Below are positions 33,641-50,200 of a stretch of 58,757 bases of DNA, in pieces. Numbering within the stretch: position 1 is the stretch's first letter; every line of letters begins with the position of its first letter. Position numbers and translations under genes: made by a program. Below the pieces are notes generated by a model, which saw nothing but the letters and a program-made list of their open reading frames with translations, was not told the origin of the DNA and did not search any database. The stretch lies in the NCBI RefSeq assembly GCF_000716715.1, contig NZ_JNYJ01000051.1:1-58757 (forward strand). Reading direction: 5' to 3'. This DNA is from Dactylosporangium aurantiacum (GTDB lineage: Bacteria; Actinomycetota; Actinomycetes; Mycobacteriales; Micromonosporaceae).

Positions 33641-35579
33641 CGTCGACGTCCAGCCCGTCCCGGCGGCCGGTGCCCCGCTGGGCGGCGTCGCGCAGCTGCG
33701 CGCCCTCAAGCGCACCGGCGGCCTCGGCGCCGCGGCGGCCGAGCTGCGCCAGGTGCTCGCCGGGCTCACCGACCCGCTGGACCTGGAGGCCGCCGGTGGG
33801 CTGCTGTCCGGCGTCCGCGCCCACGCCCAGCTGGCCGCCGAGGGCGGGTTCGTCCCGCAGCGGGTCGCGCTGCTGGGCAACTCCACCCTTGACGCGCTGC
33901 CCAACCTGTTGACCGCCACCCTGGTCCGCGACGGCCTGCTGCCGCAGGTGCGGCTGGCCGGCTTCGACCAGTGGCGGCTGGAGATCCTGACCGGCGCGCC
34001 GAACCTGGCCGACCTCGAACCGCGGGTCACCGCCTGCCTGCTCGACGACAACGCCGTGTTCGAGCGGGTCACCGACCCGCTGGACCCGGCACAGGTCGAG
34101 CGGGGCTGCGCGGCGTTCCCCGCCGACCTCGCCGCGTGGGCCGCGGCTTGCCGGCAGGCCCTCGGCGGCCTGGTCGTGCTGGCCACGGTGCCGCTGTCGG
34201 GGCTGCGCCGGGACCGGTACCGCGACTACGCCACCCGGGCCCGGGTCGAGGCCGCCTGGGAGCGGATGAACGCGGCGATCCTCGACCTCGGCACCGAGCA
34301 GGGCACGGTGGTGCTCAGCGCGGCGGCGATCGCGGCCCGCTTCGGCACCGCCGCCACCGGTGGCGTGCCCGGCTCCATCTTCGGCGCCGAGCGGATGCGG
34401 CACGTCGCCGGCCAGACGTTCTCCACCGCGTTCCTCGCCGGCTACGCCGAGGAACTCGCCCGGGTCGCCCGGGCCGACCTCGGCCGCTCGGCGAAGTGTC
34501 TCGTGCTGGACCTGGACAACACCCTGTGGGGCGGGGTGGTCGGCGACGACGGGCCGGGCGGCATCAAGCTCGGCGGCGCGTACCCCGGCTCCGCCCACCG
34601 CGAGCTGCAGGACCTGGCACACGACCTGATGCGCCAGGGCGTGCTGCTCACGGTCGCGTCGAAGAACGACGACGCGACCGCGCGGGAGGCGATCGACACC
34701 CACCCGGAGATGGTCCTGCGCGGCGACGCGTTCGTCGCGTTCGCCGCCGACTGGAATCCCAAACCCGGCAACGTCACCGCGATGGCGCAACAGCTGAACA
34801 TCGGCAGCGACGCCATGGTGTTCCTGGACGACAACCCGGCCGAGCGCGACCTGATGCGCCGCGCCGCGCCGCAGGTGACGACCGTCGAGGTGGGCGCCGA
34901 CCCGGCCGGGTACGCGACGCTGCTCGCCGCTCGGGGCGACTTCGCGCTGCTGCGGGTCACCGAGGAGGACCGCGGCCGCACCGCGATGTACCGCGCCGAC
35001 GCCCAGCGCGCCGAGCTGTCCCGCACGGCGGTGGACCTGGAGCAGTACCTGGTCGACCTCGGCTCGAAGCTGAGCGTGGAGCGGCTCGCCCCGCTGAACG
35101 CGGCGCGCATCACCCAGCTGTTCGGCAAGACCAACCAGTTCAACCTCACCGGCCGCCGCTACGGCGACGACGAGGTCCGCCGGCGCGAGCACGAGCGCAC
35201 CGCGGCCTACTTCGGTGCCCGCCTCGCCGACCGGTTCGGCGACCACGGCCTCATCGCCGCGGTCGCACTCGCCCGGTCCGACGACGGCGCGTGGGAGATC
35301 GAGAACATGGTGCTCAGCTGCCGCGTGTTCAGCCGCAACGTCGAGGACGCCCTGGTCGGGCTGATTCTGCGGGCCGCACTGGCGGCCGGCGCGCCCGCGG
35401 TGCGCGGTGGGTTCGTGGCATCGCCGAAGAACGGCAAGTTCGCCGGGTTCTACCCCGGCCTGGGGTTCGCGCCGGTCGGCGGCGCACCCGGGCGATACCA
35501 GCACGACCTGCGGGAGCTGCCGACGCTGCCCCGCTGGATCCAGATCACGCCGGACGAAGAGGTGTTCCATGTCCACTGA
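33630..35579 (+). CDS. FkbH-like glyceryl-ACP synthase 2
   Basis: A 649-residue FkbH-type protein with an N-terminal extra domain (LLGNSTLDALPNLL), the HAD motif DLDNTLWGGVVGDDG (D294 first), ASKND, and VFLDDNPAERD. The GNAT-like C-terminal part has FGKTNQFNLT and VLSCRVFSRN (C564), the expected Cys that carries the glyceryl group. It should load 1,3-bisphosphoglycerate-derived glycerate on ACP 2, whose gene overlaps its 3' end by 11 bases. The whole overlapping set KASIII-FkbH-ACP-acyltransferase is that of tetronate clusters. Confidence 0.93.
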   Translation: MAVDVDVQPVPAAGAPLGGVAQLRALKRTGGLGAAAAELRQVLAGLTDPLDLEAAGGLLSGVRAHAQLAAEGGFVPQRVALLGNSTLDALPNLLTATLVRDGLLPQVRLAGFDQWRLEILTGAPNLADLEPRVTACLLDDNAVFERVTDPLDPAQVERGCAAFPADLAAWAAACRQALGGLVVLATVPLSGLRRDRYRDYATRARVEAAWERMNAAILDLGTEQGTVVLSAAAIAARFGTAATGGVPGSIFGAERMRHVAGQTFSTAFLAGYAEELARVARADLGRSAKCLVLDLDNTLWGGVVGDDGPGGIKLGGAYPGSAHRELQDLAHDLMRQGVLLTVASKNDDATAREAIDTHPEMVLRGDAFVAFAADWNPKPGNVTAMAQQLNIGSDAMVFLDDNPAERDLMRRAAPQVTTVEVGADPAGYATLLAARGDFALLRVTEEDRGRTAMYRADAQRAELSRTAVDLEQYLVDLGSKLSVERLAPLNAARITQLFGKTNQFNLTGRRYGDDEVRRREHERTAAYFGARLADRFGDHGLIAAVALARSDDGAWEIENMVLSCRVFSRNVEDALVGLILRAALAAGAPAVRGGFVASPKNGKFAGFYPGLGFAPVGGAPGRYQHDLRELPTLPRWIQITPDEEVFHVH

Positions 35580-35814
35580 GGTTGTCGTCGAGGTCGTCGC
35601 CCAGCTGCTGGACGTCGATGAGGAGGAGCTCACCGCGCAGCGGCCGTTGGCCGCGATCGCCGGCTGGGACTCGGTCAACTCGCTGCGGGTGCTGGTGTAC
35701 CTGGAGCGCGAGCTCAACGTGTCGCTGGACTACGAGCGGTTCGTCGCCGCGCAGACCGTCGGCGACCTGGCCGCCATCACCGCCGACGCGCAGCGGGCCG
35801 GCGCGCGGCCATGA
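35569..35814 (+). CDS. Discrete acyl carrier protein 2 (tetronate-type glyceryl-ACP)
   Basis: An 81-residue ACP with the phosphopantetheine site AGWDSVNSL (S35). It overlaps the FkbH gene before it (11 bases) and the acyltransferase gene after it (four bases), so it is made together with both. Expected role: carrier of the three-carbon glyceryl unit used for ring formation and chain release. Confidence 0.93.
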   Translation: MSTEVVVEVVAQLLDVDEEELTAQRPLAAIAGWDSVNSLRVLVYLERELNVSLDYERFVAAQTVGDLAAITADAQRAGARP

Positions 35815-36557
35815 GCCCGACGACCGTGCCGTTCCCGCCGGCCAGGCGGCAGACGTACACGTTCCTGCGCGACGCGCGCCGCACCGCCCACGTCTACCTC
35901 CTGGCCGAGGTCGACGCGGCGGCGCTGCGCGCGGCGCGCGGGCCCGGCGGACCCAGCTACGTCACCTACGTCATCAAGGCGGTCGCGGAGGTCCTCGCCG
36001 GCTACCCCGACGCCCGCGCGGTGCTCAGCGACGGCGCCCGGCCGCGGCTGACGGTCTTCGACGACGTGCACGCCAAGGTCCTGTTCGACCGGACCGTCGA
36101 CGGGCAGCGATGTGTGCTGTCCGGCACCGTCGAGTCGGCGCAGACCCGCACGATCGAGGAGATCCAGGCGGCGGTCGACAGCTACAAACGGGCCCCGGTC
36201 GACGGTGGCGGCCCGTTCGCCTCGGTGCGCCGGTTGCAGCGGTTGCCGCTGCCGATCGCGTGGCTGCTGTACCGGCTCGTCCTGCGCGACCCGGTGCGGC
36301 GCGCCACGCTGCAGGGCACGTTCGCCGTGACGTCGGTCGGGCAGGAGCCGGTCCAGGTGATCCTGCCGATGATCGCCGGCACCCTCGGCTTCGGCGTCGG
36401 GCGCATCGCTGACAGTCCCGTCGTCCGCGACGGCGAGATCGTCGTCGCGCCGGTGCTGACGCTGTCCCTCACCTTCGACCACCGGGTCCTCGACGGCGCC
36501 ATGGCCGCGGAGATCCTCGGCCGGGTCAAGCACCGGCTCGAGCATTGGGAGCAGTGA
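35811..36557 (+). CDS. 2-oxoacid dehydrogenase-type acyltransferase (tetronate O-acyl transfer)
   Basis: A 248-residue protein with the catalytic-domain fold of dihydrolipoyl acyltransferases but without lipoyl or subunit-binding domains. The catalytic motif is TFDHRVLDGAMAAEIL (H224), preceded by GTFAVTSVG and FGVGRI. In tetronate pathways such as that of agglomerin, an enzyme of this type acetylates the primary hydroxyl of the ring so that acetate can be eliminated to an exocyclic methylene. The context supports the same here. I did not recognise a gene for the eliminating enzyme in the window. It shares four bases with the ACP gene. Confidence 0.88.
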   Translation: MSPTTVPFPPARRQTYTFLRDARRTAHVYLLAEVDAAALRAARGPGGPSYVTYVIKAVAEVLAGYPDARAVLSDGARPRLTVFDDVHAKVLFDRTVDGQRCVLSGTVESAQTRTIEEIQAAVDSYKRAPVDGGGPFASVRRLQRLPLPIAWLLYRLVLRDPVRRATLQGTFAVTSVGQEPVQVILPMIAGTLGFGVGRIADSPVVRDGEIVVAPVLTLSLTFDHRVLDGAMAAEILGRVKHRLEHWEQ

Positions 36558-37830
36558 TGAGCGAGTTTTCCGAACTGCCCGGCACCACCGACGTGCTGAT
36601 CGTCGGCGGCGGGCCGGCCGGCGCGCTGCTGGGCTGCCTGCTGGCCCGCCGCGGTATCGACGTCGTCGTCGTGGAGAAGCAGCAGGACCTGGAGCGCAGC
36701 TTCCGCGGCGAGAACATCGCCCCGCGCTCCGTGCACACGCTGCGCGAGCTCGGCTTCGGCCCGGCGCTGGACGCGCACGGCTACCTGTCCATCGACAGCG
36801 TCACCGCGATCGAGCGCGGCCGGCGGCTGCTGCGCCTGGAGTACGGCAAGTTCCCCCTGGCGACGCTGCCGATCGACATCCCGCAGCCGGCCCTCATCGG
36901 CATCTTCCTCGCCGCCGCGCAGGCGCATCCGAGCTTCCACCTGGCCATGGGCACCGCGTTCACCGGGCTCACGGAGCACGACGGCGCCGTCACCGGCGCG
37001 ACCCTGCGCGGGCCGGGCGGGGCGGCGACGAGCATCCGGGCCCGGGTCGTGATCGGCGCCGACGGCCGGTTCTCCAAGGTCCGCCAGCGCTCCGGGCTGG
37101 CCGCCGACATCACGCCGATGGCGCGGGACTTCCTGTCCTTCAAGCTGCCCCGGCCGGCGGGCTGGGGCGACGACGGCTACCTGATGATCGAGGACGACCG
37201 GCACCTGGTCGTCCTGCCGACCTGGCCGGACTTCCTGCGCATCGGCCACAACCTGCCCAAGCGGCAGCTCGGCGAGCTGCGGGCCGCCGGCCTGCCGGCG
37301 TTCAAGGCCGGCATCGCCTCGCTCGACCCGCGCCTGGCCGACCTCGTCGAGGAGCACATCACCAGCTGGGAGGACACGTCGTTCCTGGAGATCTTCACCG
37401 CGGAGATGCGGGAGTGGGCGCGCGACGGGCTGCTGCTCATCGGCGACGCGTCGCACACCTGCACACCGATCCTCGGCCAGGGCGTCAACCTCGCCATCCA
37501 GGACGCCGTGTGCCTGGCACCGGTCCTCGCCGGCGCCCTGTCGCGCGGCGGCGACCGGCCACTGCCCGCGGCCACGTTCGACGGGTACGTCGCCATGCGC
37601 CGCCGGCACAAGACGACCGTCACCCGCTACCAGCGGTTCCAGGAAGGCGCGCTGGCCGAGAAGCACCCGGTCAAGCTGTTCATCCGGCGGGTGCGCTTCG
37701 CCACCCTCAACCAACTGCCCCTCAAGTACCGCCTGCTCGACCGGGTGGTCAACGCCGCCCACCCGATCGACCCGGTGGACATCGCGGCCGGGGCGCCGGC
37801 CCTCGTGCCGTCAGTCAGGAGTGGTCAACG

Positions 37831-37834
<4 letters not shown>
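36557..37834 (+). CDS. FAD-dependent monooxygenase (group A, PHBH fold)
   Basis: A 425-residue flavoprotein with an N-terminal dinucleotide-binding GGGPAG (residues 17-22), VVVEKQ at the end of the second strand, the middle VVIGADGRFSKVR motif, and the late flavin motif LLIGDASHTCTPILGQGVN (about 296). These are hallmarks of class A aromatic hydroxylase-like monooxygenases, which also oxidise polyketides. The halogenase motif W-x-W-x-I-P was not seen. The ATG at 36557 overlaps the stop before it (TGATG) and has GGGAG upstream; an earlier TTG adds only four residues. Its stop overlaps the PKS start (ATGA). It probably hydroxylates or epoxidises the chain or ring. Confidence 0.9.
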
Positions 37835-44118
<6,284 letters not shown>

Positions 44119-44170
44119 GCCGGCCGCGCTTCGTTTCGCTCAGTCGGGCGGACCACCCGGAACGGACGGC

Positions 44171-44206
44171 CCCGTACGGCGGCGCCGACCAGCGCCGCCG
44201 TACGGG
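44171..44206 (+). terminator. Strong hairpin between PKS genes 37831 and 44252
   Basis: A perfect 15-base stem: CCCGTACGGCGGCGC (44171-44185), a six-base loop, GCGCCGCCGTACGGG (44192-44206). It fills most of the only long gap between the PKS genes, 46 bases before the next start. It may be a terminator, a processing site or an attenuator; no U-tract follows. Confidence 0.65.
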
Positions 44207-44251
44207 TGCCACTTCCCGAACGACTCTCCTGTGACTCCTGTGAGGACGGAC

Positions 44252-47200
44252 ATGGACCAGCGTGGAACCGACCAGGCCGCACCGACGCCGTTGTCGCGCG
44301 CCCTGGACACCATCAAGAAGCTGCGGGCGCAGCTGGACGGGCAGGGGGGCGCGCAGGCGGTCGCCGTCATCGGCGCGGGACTGCGGCTGCCGGGCGGCAT
44401 CGAGACGCTGGACGGTTACTGGGCGGCGCTGACCGCCGGCCGGGACCTGGTCCACGCCCGCCCACCGGGCCGCAAGTGGCCCTTCACGGCCGAATGGGAC
44501 GCGCTGCCCAACCGGGGCGGCTGGCTGGAGGAGGTGCTCGGCTTCGACGCGGACTTCTTCGGCATCAGCCCGCGCGAGGCCCGCGCCCTCGACCCGCAGC
44601 AGCGACTGCTGCTGGAGGTGGCGTGGGAGGCCCTCGAGCACGCCGGGGTGCCGCCGCGCGCGCTCAAGGACGTGCGCACCGGCTTCTACCTCGGTATCAC
44701 CAACGCCGACTACCGCGACTGGGAGCCGGCCGGCTCCGACGTGTACTGGGCGACCGGCAACGGCAACTGCTTCGCCGCCGGCCGGGTCGCCTACACGCTC
44801 GGGCTCACCGGCCCGGCCGTCGCCGTCGACACGGCGTGCTCGTCGTCGCTGGTCGCCGTGCACCAGGCGGTGCAGGCGCTGCGGCGGGGGGAGTGCGAGG
44901 TGGCCCTGGCCGGCGGCGTGAACCTGCTGCTGTCGCCGCGCTCCACCCGCTACGGCAAGGAGATGGGTTCGCTCGCCCCGGACGGGCTGTGCAAGACGTT
45001 CGACGCCCGCGCCAACGGCTTCACCCGCGGCGAGGGCTCCGGCATCGTCGTGCTCAAGCGCCACGCCGACGCGGTCCGCGACGGTGACCGCGTCCTCGGC
45101 ATCATCCACGGTTCCGCGGTCAACCAGGACGGCCGCTCCACCGGCTTCACCGCGCCGAACGTCCTGGCGCAGATCTCGCTCATCGAGGCCGCCCTGGCAG
45201 ACGCCCGGCTCACCGCCGCGGACGTCGGCATGGTCGAGGCGCACGGCACCGGCACCGCCCTCGGCGACCCGATCGAGATGGACGCCCTCGCCACCGCGCT
45301 CGGCCGGCGCAACGGCGGTGCCCCGCTGCACGTCGGCGCGGTGAAGACCAACCTCGGCCACCTGGAGGCCGCCGCCGGCATCGCCGGTCTGCTCAAGACG
45401 CTGCTGTGCCTGCGGTACCGGCAGATCCCGCCGCTGGTGCACTTCGACACCCTCAACCCGCGCATCGACCTGTCCGGCACCGGCATCGCCGTGCCGGGCG
45501 AGCTGACCGGCTGGTCGCCGGCCGCGGGCCGGTTCGCCGGGGTCAGCGCGTTCGGGATGAGCGGCACCAACGCCCACGTCGTGCTCGGCGCGGCAACCGA
45601 CCCTGCGCCGCTGCCGGCGATCAGGGTGGACGGCTTCGAGATCTCGGCCCGTGACGAGGGTGCGCTGCGGCGCCTCGCCGGCCGGTTCGCCGCGGCCGCC
45701 GACGCCCTGGATCCCGCCGACTATCCGGCGTTCGCGTACACCGCCACGCACGGTCGCACCGGCCACCCGGTCCGGGCCGCGATCCGCGCCACCGGCCCGG
45801 GCGAGGCCGCCGCGGCCCTGCGGGCCGTCGCCGCGGGCACCGGCAACCCGGGCACGTCGCCGGTCACGGACTCGCCGGAGGAACTGCCGCGCCGAGTCGC
45901 GGATCTCCCGCCGTACCCGTGGCGGCGTTCCCGGCACGCCCCGGAGGAGCTGGACACGCCGATCCCCGCCTACGAGGTCGCCTGGCAGCCGCTCGACCCG
46001 GCACCGGCCGCCGCGACACCGCTGGTGCTCGCCGGTGACGACCCGGCGGTGCTGACCCCGCTGGCTGCCGCGGCCCGCGCCGCCGGCCGCGACGTGACCG
46101 TCCTCGGGCCGGTCCCCGGCAATGCGGGCCCCGTGCCCGCCGGCGACGCCGAGTGGGCCGCGTTCTGGGGTGGCCGCCCGGTCCCCGCGGTGCTGGCCCT
46201 CGCCTTCACCGCCGCCGCCCTGCCGGCCGGCGATGCTGTGGCGGGCGACGGCGCTCTGGCGGTCGACAGCGCTGTGGCGGCCGACGGCGCACGGCTGTGC
46301 GCGGCCGTCACCACCGCGGTCCGGTCGCTGCCGGCCGGTGCCGTCGCCTATGCCCTCACCACCGCCGCCCGCGCCGCCGTCCCGGGCGACGTCTGCGTGC
46401 CCGGCGTGCACGGGCTCGTCAACGGGCTCGGCGCCGTCCTCGGCCTGGAGTTCCCGGCGACCTGGGGCGGCCTGGTCGACCTGCCCGCCGAGCTGTCCCC
46501 GGCGGGTGCCGCGGCGCTGGCGGGCCTGCTCGGCTCGACCGGGGCCGACGACGTCCTGGCGGTGCGCGGCGCGGCCGTGCACACCGCGCGGCTGCGGCCG
46601 GCGGCCGTCACCGCGGGCGCGGGCGGTCTGCCCGTCGACGGCGACGGGACCTACCTGGTCACCGGTGCGCTCGGCGGAGTCGGCCGGGCGGTGGTGAGTG
46701 ACCTCGTCACCCGCGGCGCCCGGCACCTGCTGCTGGTCGGGCGGACCGCGGCCGCGGACCTGCGCCCCGCCGCCCGTGACGCGCTCGCCGCCTGGCGGGC
46801 CGCCGGCGCGACGGTGACCTACCGGTCCGCCGACGTCGCCGACCCTGCGGCGCTCGCCGCCGCGGCCGCGGCGGTCCCCGGATCGCCGCCGCTGCGCGGC
46901 ATCGTGCACGCCGCCGGGACGCTACGGGAGGTCCCGCTCGGCACGGCGACCGAGGCGGACTTCGCCGAGGCATTGGGCGCCAAGTGGGCCGCGGCGTGGC
47001 AGCTGCGGCGGCTCGCCGCCGAGCACCCGGTCGAGTTCGTCGTGCAACTGTCGTCGGTGACGGCGCTGTGGGGGACCGCCGGCTACGGCCCCTACGCCGC
47101 GGCGAACGGCGGGCTGGACCTGCTCGCCGCCGTCCCCGGCGGCCCGCCGACCCGCACGGTCGCGTTCGGCCCGTGGGACGTCGACGGCATGGTCGACCCG

Positions 47201-50200
47201 GCGTCGCTGCGCGGCCTGGCCCGCGCCGGCGTCGGCGCGGTGACCGCCCCGGTCGGCTGCGCGGCGCTCGGCGCCGGCCCGTCGACCGGCGACGGCTACC
47301 TCGTCGTGTGCCCGGTCGACTGGGACCGGTTCACGGAGGTGACCGCCGCCCGCCGCCCCCGCGCCCTCTTCCCCGACGGCACCACCGCACCGTCGACCGC
47401 ACCGCCGTCCGCACCACCGCAGGCGCCGGCCGCCGCACCGTCGACCGCAGCGCCGGTGGCGCCGGCCGCAGCCGCGACGCCGGCCACGGAGCCGGTGCCG
47501 GCCACCGCGCTCGTGCCGGTCACGGCCCGCGCCGACCTGCTGGCGCTGCCCGAGGTGGCCCGGCGCGACGCGGTGGCCGGCATCGTCACCGCGGCGGTCG
47601 CGGCGGTCCTCGGCCACACCGGCGGCCGGGTCCCCGCCGACGTCGGGTTCTTCGACCTCGGCCTGGACTCGATGATGGCCGTCGACCTGGCCAAGGCCCT
47701 CGCCGCCGAGCTCGGCGTCCCGGTCACCATCTCCGACGTCTTCGACCACCCGACCGCCGGCGCCCTCGCCGACCTGCTGGACGGGCGCCTGGCCGGCCTG
47801 CCCGAGCCTGCCCCGGCCGCGCCCGAACCGTTCGCGACCGTGTCCGGGCCCGACGCGACGGAGCACGCCGGGCCGTCCGCCGGGCCGTCCGCCGGGCCGG
47901 AGCCGGTCGCGGACCCGTCCGGCGCCGAACCGATCGCGGTCGTCGGCATGGCCGGGCGGTTCCCCGGCGCCGACTCGGTCGAGGAGTTCTGGGCACTGCT
48001 GCGCGACGGCCGTGACGCCGTCGGCGACGTCCCGCCGTCGCGCTGGGACAGCGCCGCGCTGCGCGCCGATGACCCGCTGCGGGCCGGCACCGTCACCACC
48101 GACCAGGGTGGCTTCCTCAACGACGTGGACCGCTTCGACGCCGGCTTCTTCGGCGTCCCGGCCCGCGAGGCGGAGAACCTCGACCCGCAGCACCGGCTGC
48201 TGCTGGAGTCGGCGTGGCACGCCCTGGAGTCCGCCGGGACCGACCCGAGCGGCCTGGCCGGCTCCCGCACCGGGGTCTTCGTCGGCATCTCCAACTCCGA
48301 CTACGGCAGGCTGCTGGAGCGCGGCGGCCTCGAAGGGCTCGACGCGTACTTCGGCACCGGCACCGCGCTCAACGCCGCCGCCGGGCGGATCGCGTTCACG
48401 CTCGGGCTGCGCGGCCCGGCCCTCGCCGTCGACACCGCCTGCTCCTCGTCCCTGGTCGCGGTGCACCTGGCGATCCGTTCACTGCGGCAGGGTGAGAGCG
48501 ACCGGGCGATCGCCGGCGGCGTCAACGTCATCGCCGCGCCGACCGCGTCGGTCGCGGTGAGCCGGGCGCACATGCTGTCGCCGGAGGGCCGGTGCAAGAC
48601 GTTCTCCGCGGGCGCGGACGGCTTCGTGCGCTCCGAAGGTGTGGGCGTACTGGTGCTGCGCCGCCTCAGCGACGCCCGGCGTGACGGCGACCCCGTCCTC
48701 GCCGTCCTGCACGGCAGCGCGGTGAACTCCGACGGCGCCTCGTCCGGGCTCACCGTGCCCAGCGGGAGGGCCCAGGAGGACGTCATCGCCGACGCCCTCG
48801 CCGACGCGCGGGTCGCGCCCGGCGACATCGACCTGCTCGAGGCGCACGGCACCGGCACGGCCCTCGGCGACCCGATCGAGCTGGCCGCCGCGTGGTCGGT
48901 GCTGGGCCGCGGGCGTGCACCCGGCCGCCCGTTGCACCTCGGCTCGGTCAAGAGCGTCGTCGGGCACTGCGAGTCGGCCGCCGGGGTGGTCGCCCTCATC
49001 AAGACGGTCCTGGCGTTGCGGCACGGGCAGCTCCCGCCCAACCTGCACTGCGCCGAACTCAACCCGCACGTGCCGTGGCAGGACATGAACGTGCACGTGG
49101 TGGACGGCCTGCTGCCGTGGCGGCGGCGTGGGGAGCGGCCGCGCCTGGCCGGTGTGTCCGGCTTCGGGTTCAGCGGCACCAACGCCCACGTCATCGTCGG
49201 TGAGGCGCCCGCCGCGGCGGACCGGCCCGCCGCCGCCCCCGGCGCCGTGCTGCTGCCGCTGTCCGCGGCTGACGAGGAAGGCCTCGCCCGGGTCACCGAG
49301 GCGTGGACGCACCGGCTCGCCGACGCCACCGACGACGAGACCGCGGCCCTGGCGGCCACCGCCGGCGCCGGCCGGGCCCACCTTCCGGTGCGCCGCGCCG
49401 CCGTCGGTGCCACCCGGGAGCAGCTGCTCGCCGCGCTCGGCCGTGGCCCTGCCGTCCGGTCGTCCCGGCCGCCGCGCGTCGCGTTCCTGTTCTCCGGCCA
49501 GGGCAGCCAGTACTTCGGGATGGGCGCCGAGCTGTACCGTACGGAACCGGTCTTCCGCGACGTCATCGACGCCTGCGCCGCGCACTTCGGCGACGCGCTC
49601 GGCGCCCCGCTGACCGACCTGATGTTCGCCGGCACCGACCGGGAGCTGATCAACCAGACCCGCGTCACCCAGCCGGCGCTGGTCGCGCTGGAGCTGGCGC
49701 TCGCCGCGCTGTGGCGGTCGTGGGGCGTCGAGCCGGTCGCGGTGCTCGGGCACAGCGTCGGTGAGATCGCCGCCGCCGTGCACGCCGGGGTGCTGACCCT
49801 GCCCGCCGGCCTGGACCTCATCGCGCACCGGGCCCGCCTCATGCAGGGCACCGCGGCCGGGTCGATGCTCGCCGTCGTCGCCGCGCCCGACGTGGTCGCG
49901 GCCCGCATCGACGGCACCGGCCTGGACATCGCCGCGGTCAACGGGGCGCAGGCGACCGTGGTGGCCGGCGAGCCCGCGGCCGTGGCGGCGTTCGCGGCGG
50001 ACCTGACCGCCGCCGGCATCCAGAGCCGGCCGCTGGTGGTGTCGCACGCGTTCCACTCGCGGCTGATGGAGCCGATCCTGGCGCAGCTGCGGGCCGCGAT
50101 CGACGGGCTGGAGCACGCCCGGCCACGCATCCCGATCGTCGCCAACGTCACCGGCCGGCTCGCCGCGCCGGGGCAGTACGACGCGGGCTACTGGTGCGAG

